A stretch of DNA of 64,000 bases from an uncultured bacterium (lineage in GTDB: Bacteria; Planctomycetota; UBA1135; GCA-002686595), in NCBI GenBank assembly GCA_902826945.1, contig CADEGS010000002.1, forward strand, positions 1-64,000, read 5' to 3'. The stretch's first letter is position 1, and every line of letters begins with the position of its first letter. Positions 1-7,892 of this stretch are shown one piece after another. Position numbers and translations under genes: made by a program. The notes beneath the pieces are model-generated. The model was not told where the DNA came from. It saw nothing but the letters and a program-made list of their open reading frames with translations, and searched no databases.

Positions 1-256
1 CGCCGCCGCCCTCGACGCCCGAGCCGCCCTCGAGCGCGCCCTCGACGCCTCCCCTGATTCGGTCCCCGCAATCGTCCTCACCGCGCGCGCCGCTCCCCCC
101 GTCGAGCGCATCGCCGCCTGGGAAGCCGTCCTCGCTCGCCGACCGCACCATGGGGAGGCCCTGGTCCGCGCCTCGCGCGGGCCGGCGGATGCCGGGAGCG
201 AGCGCCGTTCCGCCGAGATCGGGAATCGAGCCCGGGAGCTCGCACCGGAGCGTTAG
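1..256 (+). CDS. C-terminal fragment of a TPR-like protein (5' end outside window)
   Basis: An open frame enters from the left edge (first full codon at base 2) and stops at TAG 254-256, giving the last 84 residues. The first half reads like tetratricopeptide helices: Ala/Leu-rich segments ALERALDASPDS and WEAVLARRPHHGEAL have the spacing and the P-x-x-x-x-A pattern of TPR repeats. The last 30 residues are charged and probably disordered. No start is visible, so the family cannot be fixed. GC-rich codon use fits the rest of the window, unlike the next gene. Confidence 0.5.
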   Translation, partial: AAALDARAALERALDASPDSVPAIVLTARAAPPVERIAAWEAVLARRPHHGEALVRASRGPADAGSERRSAEIGNRARELAPER

Positions 257-410
257 AAGCCAGCAGCTTGAGCCGACTCTGCGCCCGCAGCTCACGAAGC
301 CGGGGCTCTATGGTCGCAAGTCACCGAGGTCGAGTGAGTCCCGAACTGGAGTTGGCTGGCCGCCGGCAGCTTCAGTTCCACTACACCCTCTCGGCGTTCG
401 GTGATGATGC
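257..410. other. Convergent intergenic spacer
   Basis: This stretch separates the end of the TPR-like gene from the end of the convergent minus-strand gene. GC is visibly lower than the window norm and no gene, tRNA or clear hairpin with a T-tract was recognised. Confidence 0.4.
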
Positions 411-1316
411 TCAGAACTGGAAGAGCACCCCCAGCTCCAATTCCACCGCAAAGTCTTCACGAGCAATGGGGCTATCTTGCACATCGCCGCCGAAGTACTG
501 AAATTCCAGGCCCGATACGATTTGAACATGGCTGCCGACAAAGCGCCGATCGACAAGGCGCAGGCCAGAGGAGCGGTATCCCCCGTCCAGGTCCGTCTCT
601 GCAAGTCCGGACGTGGCGGCTTCCGATGAGCTGACTCCGAAGCTTCTGTTCAGGTTGTTGCCATCAGCGAACGTGGAATAGAGAAACGCCTCTGTTCCTC
701 CGCCATCCTGACGGTCCCCGAACCGGTGTCCGGCAAAGAGGAATCCCAGCGCACCGAAATCGCTGTCCCCTACAGAAATCCGGGTGCCGACATAGTTCCG
801 CCACTCTCCATCCAAGGCATACCTCACCTCACCCGTGCCCGTGAACTCATCATCCCTGTCATCAAGGCCGTCCAGCCTCCCGTCATCAGAATCACCGCTC
901 TCGCGTCCCTCATCCAGGCCCAGGTCGACCTGGACATACCATTGATCCTTCAGGCGAGTTGTCCATGAGAGTTCAAGTCCCTCCCAAGAGAAGAGATGGT
1001 TTCCCGTTCTCCACTGGACGGCCCCGCCCAGATCCAGCTCGAACTCATACTCGTCCGAACCAGCGTAGGCGTTCTCGTACTCGACACCCAGACCAAGGGC
1101 AAAGCCCCAGCCACCGCCCCGGGTGAAGTCCGGGGTAAATGGCAGCGGAAACAGCGGCGCCTCGTCTTCGGCTCGAGCTGCCAAGGGACCCACGGCGATG
1201 GTTGCCGTCGCGGCGGGGGCACCCTCGACCGATGCCGAGCCCTCTCGAGGCACCGCCGTAGGGGAGAAGCCCTGGACCACAGCGAAGAGGACAAGAGAAG
1301 CGACGAGGTGGAACAT
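411..1316 (-). CDS. MipA/OmpV-family outer membrane protein
   Basis: 301 residues. The N-terminus MFHLVASLVLFAVVQGFS is a signal peptide, followed by a low-complexity linker. The body alternates short polar and aromatic strands typical of a small outer-membrane beta-barrel and ends in Phe (VLFQF), the usual barrel C-terminus. The strand with GLGVEYENAYAGSDEYEFE, the FGVSSSEAATSGL segment and the closing DSPIAREDF match the MipA/OmpV pattern (Y-x-GSD-x-Y; FGV...SAASGL; DSPIV). MipA scaffolds murein enzymes in E. coli; OmpV is a porin-like antigen in Vibrio. The role here is unknown. Codon third positions are much less GC-biased than in neighbouring genes, so recent acquisition is plausible. 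It stands alone, convergent to the preceding gene. Confidence 0.75.
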   Translation of the reverse strand: MFHLVASLVLFAVVQGFSPTAVPREGSASVEGAPAATATIAVGPLAARAEDEAPLFPLPFTPDFTRGGGWGFALGLGVEYENAYAGSDEYEFELDLGGAVQWRTGNHLFSWEGLELSWTTRLKDQWYVQVDLGLDEGRESGDSDDGRLDGLDDRDDEFTGTGEVRYALDGEWRNYVGTRISVGDSDFGALGFLFAGHRFGDRQDGGGTEAFLYSTFADGNNLNRSFGVSSSEAATSGLAETDLDGGYRSSGLRLVDRRFVGSHVQIVSGLEFQYFGGDVQDSPIAREDFAVELELGVLFQF

Positions 1317-1736
1317 CGGGCGGACCTTCTACAAGGTGGCTTGCTCGCTACAGGAGCTGGGAGTCGAGGGGGGAGAATGACCGGACGTGACGGCTCGCTG
1401 TTCGTCCTTGATGCGGATGTAGATGCACGCGATCCCCGGAGGACGGTGCCAGGCTGGGCGCGGGCGTCCCGACGCTGATCGACACCTTCAGCCGCGAGCG
1501 CTTGGCCCTACAAACAGAGGGCAAGCTTCCCGGCGAAGGGGCGTGATCGCGGTGCTGGACGCAGTCTTCAGGGAAGCGCCTGGCGACGCTGTCCCTCGAC
1601 ACGGAGTCGACTGCGCTACACCGGCCGATCGCTCGGCGTTCCCCCGGGAGCTCGGCGAGGCCATCACGAGCCTCGTCGCCCGCTACCACAAGCCTCCGGC
1701 GTCTGCGGCGGCGTGCACCGCCGGGTCGTCCTCGCC
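1317..1736. other. Intergenic region, no gene recognised
   Basis: About 420 bases lie between the MipA-like start and the stop of the next minus-strand gene. The first 60 bases should hold the MipA-like promoter on the minus strand. The remainder has intermediate GC and only open frames with poor third-position bias. No RNA gene was recognised. Confidence 0.45.
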
Positions 1737-4706
1737 TCAGGTCCGGCGGCGCAGCACCACTGCAACGAGCCCCGCCAGCGCAACGAGGCACGCTACGGTC
1801 GCGAGCGCTCCGACGAGCACGCTGCGCGGGCGGTAGACGAGCTCGACCGCGTGCTCGCCCGCCGCGAGCGGGACGCCGCGGAAGATCATGTCGGCGGTGT
1901 GGAGCGGCGCGGGCTCGCCGTCGACGAAGGCCTGCCAGCCGGGGAAGCTCTGCTCGGTCACGACGAGCAGGCCGTCGCCGTCGAGCGCGACGTCGAGCTC
2001 GACCCGGTTGTTCGTGATGCGGGGCTCGCTCACCTTGGCGCTCGTGTACGGCCGCGCGGGGCGCCAGGCGTCGTCGAGCGAGGCCAGGGCGAGCGGGTCG
2101 AAGGCGGCCGGGTCGCGGCGCACGAGCGCGCCGAGCTCGTCGAGCGAGACGACGCGGGGCACGCAGAAGGCGCGCGGGAGGGGGTCGCGCGCGCGGTAGA
2201 GCCAGGTCTCGCAGGGCGGGTCGTCGCGCGGCGAGGCGACGAGCTCCCAGCCCGGGTGCTCGATCGGCTCCGACAGCGCCAGCATGCCGACGCCGAGCAG
2301 GCGGAAGGCCGGGTGGTCGAGGTCCACGCCGCGCGGGTTCCAGGCGAGCAGCGGGTTCGAGCCCTCGGGCAGCGCGTGCTGGCGGAACTCGTTGAAGGCG
2401 GCGACGTCCATCGCGTCGTAGCCCTCGACGCCGCGCAGGCCGCGCACGAGGCCGGTGTCGGGCGGCAGCACGCCGGGGTCGGAGAAGAAGCGCCACGGCC
2501 CGAGGCCCTCGGCGAGCAGCGCCTCGGTGCGCGTCGGCGGAAAGACCGCCGCGCGCGGCACGGCCGGGTTGATCCCGCGCGCGAAGAGCGCGCCCTGCGC
2601 GAGCGCGAGCAAGACGACCAGCCAGGCGGCGGGCGCGGGCGCGGCCGGCACGAGCGCGAGCGCGACGAGACCCAGCGCGAGCGCGCCGACGCTCGCCGCC
2701 GAGCGCCGCGGCGCGCGCTCGAGCGTCGAGACGCGCACCAGGCGCGTGCCGAGCGTCGCTCCGTCCGCGCCGAGCAGCTCGAGCTCGGTGCGCCAGTGCC
2801 CGTCGGAGAGCTGGCCCGTGAGCAGGAACGGCGTGCGGAACCAGCGCGCGCCGGCGGGCGCGGCGGACACGGCCTCGGGCGCGCTCCGGCGCGCCGCGTC
2901 GGAGGGCGCGTCGAAGAGCGCGAGCTCGACCACGAGCGGCGAGCTCTCCACGAGCCGCCCGGCCTCGTCCACGCGCTCGACGCGCGCGCGGGCGCGCGCC
3001 GCGGGGACGCCCGGCCCCCACCAGCCCTCGAGCGCCGAGTGGCTGCCGTCGATCGCGCGCTCGGGCACGAGCGCGAAGCCGACCAGCTCGTCCGTCTCGG
3101 GCCCGACCGCCACCGACGCGTCGAGCGGCGCCAGGCGCGCGGGCGCGAGCGCCGCCGCGCACAGGGGCGCGAGCGCGACGAGCGCCGCCCAGCGCGCCGC
3201 GCGCGGCGCCGCCTGCAGCGCGTCACCCGCGAGCAGGCCGAGCATCAGCGAGCCGACCGCCGCGAAGCGCACCGTGTCGCCGAGGCCGACCAGCGGCACG
3301 AGGCGGAAGAGCTCGAGCAGGCCCGGCAGCTCGACCGTCAGCAGGAACGAGAGCCCGCCGATCAGCGCCACCAGGCCGCGCCGGCGCAGCGCGCCGCGCG
3401 GCGCGAGCAGGCTCGCCAGCGCGAAGGCGAGCGCCGCGAACGCGACCCACGGGCTCGCGCGCTCGATGTAGTTGCCCTCGCCGCGGTAGCCGCCCGCGCC
3501 CGGGGCGCCGAGCAGGTCGGGCACGAGCGCGAGCGAGGCCGAGGGCCCGAGCCCGCGGCGCGCCAGGAAGACGAGCGCGCCGAGCACGGCCAGCCCGAGG
3601 CCGGCCGCGACGACCGCGCGCGACGGCCCGCGCGGCTCCAGCCGCGCGCGCCCGGCGATCACGACGCCGGCCGCGACGACGAGCACGCCGAGCGCGACGA
3701 GGTCGATGTGCGCCGTCGCCTGCGCCGCCTCGGCCGCGCGCACGGCCTGCGCGGCCGAGCGGCCGAGGTACTCGGTCAACGGCGCCAGCGTCAGCCCGGC
3801 GAGCCCGGTGCCGAGGCCGAGCGCGACGAGCCCGTGCGCCCCGGCGCGGCGCTCCTCGCGCAAGAGCGCCAGCGCCCACAGCCCGCTCGCCGCGCCGACG
3901 TAGAAGGCGGTCTCCGCGTGCCCGCCGTAGATCGCGAGCGCGAGGCACACGGCGACCTTCGCCATCGGCCCGGCCGCCGCGCGCAGGCGCGCGCGCCCGC
4001 GCAGGTCCTCGAGGAAGGCCAGCACCCAGGGCAGGAGCGGCGGCACGTGCCCGAGCGGGTGGTTCAGCCACAGGATCAGGTAGCCGGAGAAGGCGAAGGT
4101 CGCCCCCGCCAGCGCGGCGGGCGCCGGGAGGAGCCCGAGCCGCCGCGCCAGGAGGTACGCGCCGAGCCCCGCCAGCGCCACGCGCAGCCAGGCGACCCAG
4201 GCGAAGCCGGCGTGGAAGAGGTCGAGCCCGCCCAGCGCGTCGAGCAGGACGAGCGCGAGCACCTGCGGGTCGAGCGCTCCCGACTGCGCGTTGCCGAAGC
4301 CCGGCGCGCCGGCGTAGACCAGCGGGCACCAGAGCGGCGGGTCGCCCGCGCGCCAGCTCCGGCTGACCCAGCGGTAGAAGGGATAGAAGCACACGCCCTG
4401 GTCGGAGAGCGCGGGGTTCGCGACCGCGAGGCCACACGCCTCGGGCGTGGCCGACCAGGGCAGCTGGGCGCTGGCGGTGTCGAGCGCGAAGAAGACCGTG
4501 CCCGGCCGCAGGACCGCGCCGCCGACGGCCAGGAGCGCGACCAGGAGCGCGACGGCGAGCGCCGCGAGCGCCTCGCGCCGCGACGGGCGCGCCGCCGCTC
4601 CCCCCGCGCGCGCTGCGGCCTCCCCCCTCGCGCGCGGGCCGGGGCCGGCGTCGCTGCCCGCGTCGCCCTGCATCGGCGCGGATTCTGCCCGCCGGCCGGC
4701 GGCCAT
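1737..4706 (-). CDS. YfhO-like multi-spanning membrane protein (GT-C type)
   Basis: 989 residues. After a polar, Ala/Gly/Arg-rich N-terminal tail there is a membrane helix at about 47-68, then an extracytoplasmic loop containing W-S-x-T-P-E and YRWVSRSWRAGDPPLWCP, then roughly ten more hydrophobic segments to about residue 500, a large extracytoplasmic domain, and a final helix near 960-983 ahead of a basic RRRT tail. The pattern of a luminal loop with D-T-A-S-x-Q-x-P-W after helix 1, and the C-terminal motif PGWxAFVDGEPAPLHTAD near residue 920, are those of the bacterial YfhO family, implicated in lipid-linked glycosylation (YfhO acts in lipoteichoic acid glycosylation in Bacillus). A Met twelve codons in is an alternative start. 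It is divergent from glycosyltransferase genes, which suits a glycan-transfer role. Confidence 0.75.
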   Translation of the reverse strand: MAAGRRAESAPMQGDAGSDAGPGPRARGEAAARAGGAAARPSRREALAALAVALLVALLAVGGAVLRPGTVFFALDTASAQLPWSATPEACGLAVANPALSDQGVCFYPFYRWVSRSWRAGDPPLWCPLVYAGAPGFGNAQSGALDPQVLALVLLDALGGLDLFHAGFAWVAWLRVALAGLGAYLLARRLGLLPAPAALAGATFAFSGYLILWLNHPLGHVPPLLPWVLAFLEDLRGRARLRAAAGPMAKVAVCLALAIYGGHAETAFYVGAASGLWALALLREERRAGAHGLVALGLGTGLAGLTLAPLTEYLGRSAAQAVRAAEAAQATAHIDLVALGVLVVAAGVVIAGRARLEPRGPSRAVVAAGLGLAVLGALVFLARRGLGPSASLALVPDLLGAPGAGGYRGEGNYIERASPWVAFAALAFALASLLAPRGALRRRGLVALIGGLSFLLTVELPGLLELFRLVPLVGLGDTVRFAAVGSLMLGLLAGDALQAAPRAARWAALVALAPLCAAALAPARLAPLDASVAVGPETDELVGFALVPERAIDGSHSALEGWWGPGVPAARARARVERVDEAGRLVESSPLVVELALFDAPSDAARRSAPEAVSAAPAGARWFRTPFLLTGQLSDGHWRTELELLGADGATLGTRLVRVSTLERAPRRSAASVGALALGLVALALVPAAPAPAAWLVVLLALAQGALFARGINPAVPRAAVFPPTRTEALLAEGLGPWRFFSDPGVLPPDTGLVRGLRGVEGYDAMDVAAFNEFRQHALPEGSNPLLAWNPRGVDLDHPAFRLLGVGMLALSEPIEHPGWELVASPRDDPPCETWLYRARDPLPRAFCVPRVVSLDELGALVRRDPAAFDPLALASLDDAWRPARPYTSAKVSEPRITNNRVELDVALDGDGLLVVTEQSFPGWQAFVDGEPAPLHTADMIFRGVPLAAGEHAVELVYRPRSVLVGALATVACLVALAGLVAVVLRRRT

Positions 4707-4759
4707 GCCAGCCGCGCCGATTCGCGCCGCGGCTCGACGGTCCGGGCGCGGGTGTCCGA

Positions 4760-4765
4760 TAGCCT
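4760..4765 (+). promoter_or_regulatory. Candidate -10 element (TAGCCT) for the glycosyltransferase operon
   Basis: TAGCCT lies 42 bases ahead of the first ATG at 4808, in the only AT-containing patch of the divergent 101-base spacer. It resembles the hexamers seen ahead of several other operons here. No convincing -35 element was seen. Confidence 0.3.
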
Positions 4766-4807
4766 GTTCCGGCCCGCCGACGGGCTCCCACCGCGCCGGT
4801 CGCCCCG

Positions 4808-5542
4808 ATGCACGTCCCCGCCCTGAGCCTCGTGCTGCCCGTCTACAACGAGGCGCGCATCCTCGAGCGCAGCCTGGCGGCCATCGTGGCCTGCCTGGAG
4901 GGGCTCGAGCTGGCGCAGGGCTTCGAGATCGTGGCCGTGGACGACGGCTCGCGCGACGCCTCGCGCGCGATCCTCGAGGCCTTCCGCGCGCGCGAGCCGC
5001 GCCTGCGCGTCGTGGCGCTGGCGCAGAACGGCGGCAAGGGCGGCGCCGTGCGCCGCGGCGTGCTCGAGGCGCGCGGCCGCCAGGTGCTCTTCATGGACGC
5101 GGACCTGTCGGTGCCGCTCGAGGAGGTGCGGCCGCTGCTCGAGGCGCTGCGCGAGCACGACGTGGCGCTCGGCAGCCGGCGCGCGCCCGGCGCCCGCATC
5201 ACGCGCCACCAGCCCTGGCTGCGCGAGACGCTCGGGCGCTGCTTCACCGCGCTGGCCCGGGCGCTGCTCGCGGCGCGCGGGATCCACGACTTCACCTGCG
5301 GCTTCAAGGCCTTCCGCGCCGAGGCGGCCGAGCGCATCTTCCGGCGCGTGACGCAGCGCGGCTGGGCCTTCGACGCGGAGGTGGTCGTGATCGCGCGCGA
5401 GCTCGGCCTGCGCATCGCCCAGGTGCCGGTCGCGTGGCGGCACGAGGACGGCTCGAAGGTGCGCGTGGGGAGCGCCGTGCTGCGCTCGCTGCGCGAGGTG
5501 GCGAGGATCCGCTCGAACCAGGTGCGGGGGCTCTACCGGTGA
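4808..5542 (+). CDS. Family-2 glycosyltransferase, dolichyl/polyprenyl-phosphate type
   Basis: 244 residues of a GT-A fold. LVLPVYNEA opens the nucleotide-binding domain; DDGS at 45-48 and the catalytic-metal DAD at 97-99 are both present, and FTCGFKAFR lies in the acceptor half. The order and length match the Alg5/DPM1 group that moves a sugar from a nucleotide sugar to a polyprenyl phosphate on the inner face of the membrane. No C-terminal membrane helix is present, so it is probably membrane-peripheral. Its TGA overlaps the GTG of the next gene, so at least three genes (4808-6968) should be co-transcribed. The sugar donor cannot be read from sequence. Confidence 0.85.
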   Translation: MHVPALSLVLPVYNEARILERSLAAIVACLEGLELAQGFEIVAVDDGSRDASRAILEAFRAREPRLRVVALAQNGGKGGAVRRGVLEARGRQVLFMDADLSVPLEEVRPLLEALREHDVALGSRRAPGARITRHQPWLRETLGRCFTALARALLAARGIHDFTCGFKAFRAEAAERIFRRVTQRGWAFDAEVVVIARELGLRIAQVPVAWRHEDGSKVRVGSAVLRSLREVARIRSNQVRGLYR

Positions 5543-6252
5543 AGGGCGCGCACGGCGTGCACGCGGGCCCCGACGGCCCGTGGGTCGGGACGCAGGGCGC
5601 GCGGCCGCTCGAGCGCTTCGCGCGCGAGCCGCGCCTCGACCGGCTCGCGCTCCTCCTGCAGGAGCGCTTCGGCCCGCAGCGCTGGTGGCCGGCCGCCTCG
5701 CCCTTCGAGGTCGTGGCCGGCGCGGTGCTGGTGCAGAACACCGCCTGGCGCAACGTCGAGCGGGCGCTCGACGCGCTGCGCGCGCTGGACGCGCTCGCGC
5801 CGCGCGCGCTCCTCGCGCTGGGCGAGGAGCGCCTGGCCGGGGCGCTGCGGCCCGCGGGCACGTTCCGCGTCAAGGCGCGCCGGCTGACGGCGGTCGCGCG
5901 CTGGCTCGCGGCGGCCGGCGGGACGGACGCGCTGCGCCGCGCGCCGCTCGCGCCGCTGCGCGCGGCGCTGCTCGGCGTGCACGGCGTCGGCGCGGAGACG
6001 GCCGACGCGATCCTGTGCTACGCCGGCGGGCGCGCGACGCCGATCGCGGACGCCTACGCGCGGCGCGTGCTCGAGGCGCACGGACTGGTGCCCGCGGGGC
6101 TCTCCCCCGCCGCGCTGCGCGCGTGGCTCGCGGAGCGCGTGCTGCCCGAGCCGCTCGCCTGCGAGGAGCTGCACGCGCTCCTCGTGCGGGCCGGGCAGGC
6201 GCTCGGCAAGGCGGCCGCTCCCGCGGCCGGGAGGGCGGCGCCATGCCGCTAG
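5539..6252 (+). CDS. HhH-GPD DNA glycosylase, MagIII-like (endonuclease III superfamily)
   Basis: 237 residues from GTG 5539, which overlaps the previous stop. The helix-hairpin-helix is LLGVHGVGAETADAIL (about 144-159) and the catalytic Asp is D171 in PIADAYARRV. The position of the endonuclease III lyase lysine (G-V-G-x-K) is Glu153, and the C-terminal four-cysteine iron-sulfur loop is missing. Both traits mark the monofunctional branch typified by Helicobacter MagIII, a 3-methyladenine glycosylase, rather than Nth. VLVQNTAWRNVERAL near 65-80 is the usual substrate-pocket helix. Expected role: base-excision repair of alkylated purines, leaving an abasic site for another enzyme. Its position between two glycosyltransferases with overlaps on both sides looks like operon packing rather than a functional link. 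Confidence 0.8.
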   Translation: MKGAHGVHAGPDGPWVGTQGARPLERFAREPRLDRLALLLQERFGPQRWWPAASPFEVVAGAVLVQNTAWRNVERALDALRALDALAPRALLALGEERLAGALRPAGTFRVKARRLTAVARWLAAAGGTDALRRAPLAPLRAALLGVHGVGAETADAILCYAGGRATPIADAYARRVLEAHGLVPAGLSPAALRAWLAERVLPEPLACEELHALLVRAGQALGKAAAPAAGRAAPCR

Positions 6253-6968
6253 ATCGCTCGCTGACCGTCGTCGTCCCCGCCTACAACGAGGAGGAGACGA
6301 TCGCGCAGGTCGTGCGCGAGTTCCGCGAGCCGCGCTGCGTCGAGCGCGTGATCGTCGTCGACAACAACTGCAAGGACGCCACCGCCGAGCGCGCGCGCGG
6401 CGCGGGCGCCGAGGTCGTCGCGGAGAGCGTCCCCGGCTACGGCAGCGCGATCCGCGCCGGGCTCGACCACGCCTTCGCGACGGGCGCCGAGGCCGTCGCC
6501 GTCACCGAGGCGGACGGCTCGTTCCGCGCCGCGGACCTGTGGAAGCTGCTGGCGTACCTCGACGACTGCGACATGGTGCTCGGCACGCGCACGACGCGGC
6601 AGATGGTGGACCAGGCGGGCAACATGGACCGCAAGCTGCGCCTGGGGAACATCGCCATGGCGAAGCTGCTCGAGCTCTTCTGGTTCCTGCCGCACGAGCC
6701 GCGCCTGACCGACGTCGGCTGCACCTACCGGCTCCTGTGGAAGCGCTCCTGGGAGCGCATCCGCTCGGACACGCGCGAGCGCGGCCCGCAGTTCTCGCCG
6801 GAGATGATCTGCGCGGCGTACCGCGCCGGCCTGCGGGTGATCGAGATCCCCGTGCGCTACGGGGCGCGGCTGGGCGGCGAGTCGAAGCACTCGGCCAGCC
6901 TGGCCCAGGTCTCGCGCACGGCCCTGGGCATGTTCCGCACGATCTGCCGAAAGCGTTTCCTGGGCTAG
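6243..6968 (+). CDS. Family-2 glycosyltransferase
   Basis: 241 residues from ATG 6243, ten bases inside the preceding gene. TVVVPAYNEEETI, DNNCKDAT at about 40-47 and TEADGSF at about 88-94 (the metal-binding acidic motif) define a GT-A family-2 enzyme. It belongs to the DPM/DPG-like subset that recognises long-chain prenyl phosphates or glycosylates lipid carriers. SPEMICAAYRAGLRVIEIPVRY is the conserved acceptor-side segment. It is distinct from the 4808 enzyme, so the operon encodes two successive sugar transfers. No membrane helix was found. Donor and acceptor are unknown. Confidence 0.85.
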   Translation: MPLDRSLTVVVPAYNEEETIAQVVREFREPRCVERVIVVDNNCKDATAERARGAGAEVVAESVPGYGSAIRAGLDHAFATGAEAVAVTEADGSFRAADLWKLLAYLDDCDMVLGTRTTRQMVDQAGNMDRKLRLGNIAMAKLLELFWFLPHEPRLTDVGCTYRLLWKRSWERIRSDTRERGPQFSPEMICAAYRAGLRVIEIPVRYGARLGGESKHSASLAQVSRTALGMFRTICRKRFLG

Positions 6969-7101
6969 CGCGAGCCGTCTCGAAAGGATTGTTCGGGTTC
7001 GGTCAAACGGGCCCGCGGGAGCCGATGGAGTACGTAATCCGGGTGCACCCCGCGAGCTAGTAACCGCGCCGATCCAGGGGCGTCCGGCGCGCCCGTCCCA
7101 C

Positions 7102-7107
7102 TACGAT
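7102..7107 (+). promoter_or_regulatory. Candidate -10 element (TACGAT) for the two-component operon
   Basis: TACGAT sits 52 bases ahead of the chosen regulator start at 7160, within a 190-base spacer that is clearly less GC-rich than coding DNA. An in-frame ATG at 7106 overlaps this hexamer, which argues against using it as the start. Confidence 0.3.
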
Positions 7108-7159
7108 GCAGAGCCAAACCACCGTCGGCCGTTCGCAGGGGACGGCGCGCGTTCCCACC

Positions 7160-7849
7160 ATGACCCAACGCATCCTCGTGGTCGAGGACGAGGAGGCGCT
7201 CGCCTACGGCATCCGCGACGCCCTCGTCCACACCGGGTACGAGGTCGACGTCGTGCTGGACGGCCAGGGCGCGCTCGACAACCTCCGCAGCGAGCGCTAC
7301 GACCTCGTCGTCCTGGACATCATGCTGCCGGGCAAGAGCGGCCTGGAGGTCCTGAAGGAGCTGCGCGCCTCGCAGCAGGACATCCGCGTGGTCGTGCTGA
7401 CGGCGCTGGCCGACGAGAGCGACGTCGTGCGCGGGCTCGAGCTCGGCGCGGACGACTACATGGCGAAGCCGTTCTCGCCGCGCGAGCTCTCCGCGCGCGT
7501 GAACGCCCAGTTCCGCCGGCGCGAGATGGACAGCGCCCCGCCCCAGCTCCTCAACCTGCCGCAGGGGATCAAGGTCGACCTGGCGCGCCTGGAGGTGCAC
7601 CGCGACGGCGAGGTCGTGGCGCTCACGCCGCGCGAGGGCGACATCCTCGAGTACCTGATCAAGAACCACGACCGCGTCGTGACGCGCGAGGACCTGCTCC
7701 TCGACGTCTGGCACTACCGCAACGCCAACGTCGAGACCCGCACGGTGGACATCCACATCGTCGGCCTGCGGCGCAAGGTCGAGCCCGACCCCGCCCACCC
7801 CTCGCTGATCCAGACCGTTCGCGGCAAGGGCTACCGCTGGTACGCTTGA
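7160..7849 (+). CDS. OmpR/PhoB-family response regulator
   Basis: 229 residues from ATG 7160. An upstream in-frame Met at 7106 would add 18 polar residues ahead of the receiver domain and is less likely. The receiver is at 1-115 with acidic pair E9/D10, phospho-acceptor D53 (VVLDIMLPG), T81 and K103 (AKPF). The C-terminal winged helix (about 130-229) carries LTPREGDILEYL and the TVDIHIVGLRRK recognition helix, ending in GKGYRWYA. It should bind DNA as a dimer after phosphorylation by the kinase encoded 43 bases downstream. Regulon unknown. Confidence 0.93.
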   Translation: MTQRILVVEDEEALAYGIRDALVHTGYEVDVVLDGQGALDNLRSERYDLVVLDIMLPGKSGLEVLKELRASQQDIRVVVLTALADESDVVRGLELGADDYMAKPFSPRELSARVNAQFRRREMDSAPPQLLNLPQGIKVDLARLEVHRDGEVVALTPREGDILEYLIKNHDRVVTREDLLLDVWHYRNANVETRTVDIHIVGLRRKVEPDPAHPSLIQTVRGKGYRWYA

Positions 7850-7892
7850 GCCCCGACCGCGCGGGCGCCCGGGCGCGCCGCGCGGCGGAGGC

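Noticed and set aside
215..232. A tRNA T-arm-like sequence (minus strand, CTCGATT between CGGG and CCCG)
   Set aside because: Position 54 is C, the stem is only four pairs, no anticodon or acceptor arm surrounds it, and it lies inside the TPR-like coding frame.
1423..1836. A 137-codon plus-strand frame in the spacer before the YfhO-like gene
   Set aside because: It runs into the antisense of the YfhO-like gene, has mixed third-position bias and no domain pattern.
1713..4826. A 1,037-codon open frame on the plus strand antisense to the YfhO-like gene
   Set aside because: Its translation is Arg/Glu/Ala/Gly low-complexity with no fold pattern, as expected when a very GC-rich gene is read on the opposite strand; the minus-strand frame has clear membrane helices and family motifs.
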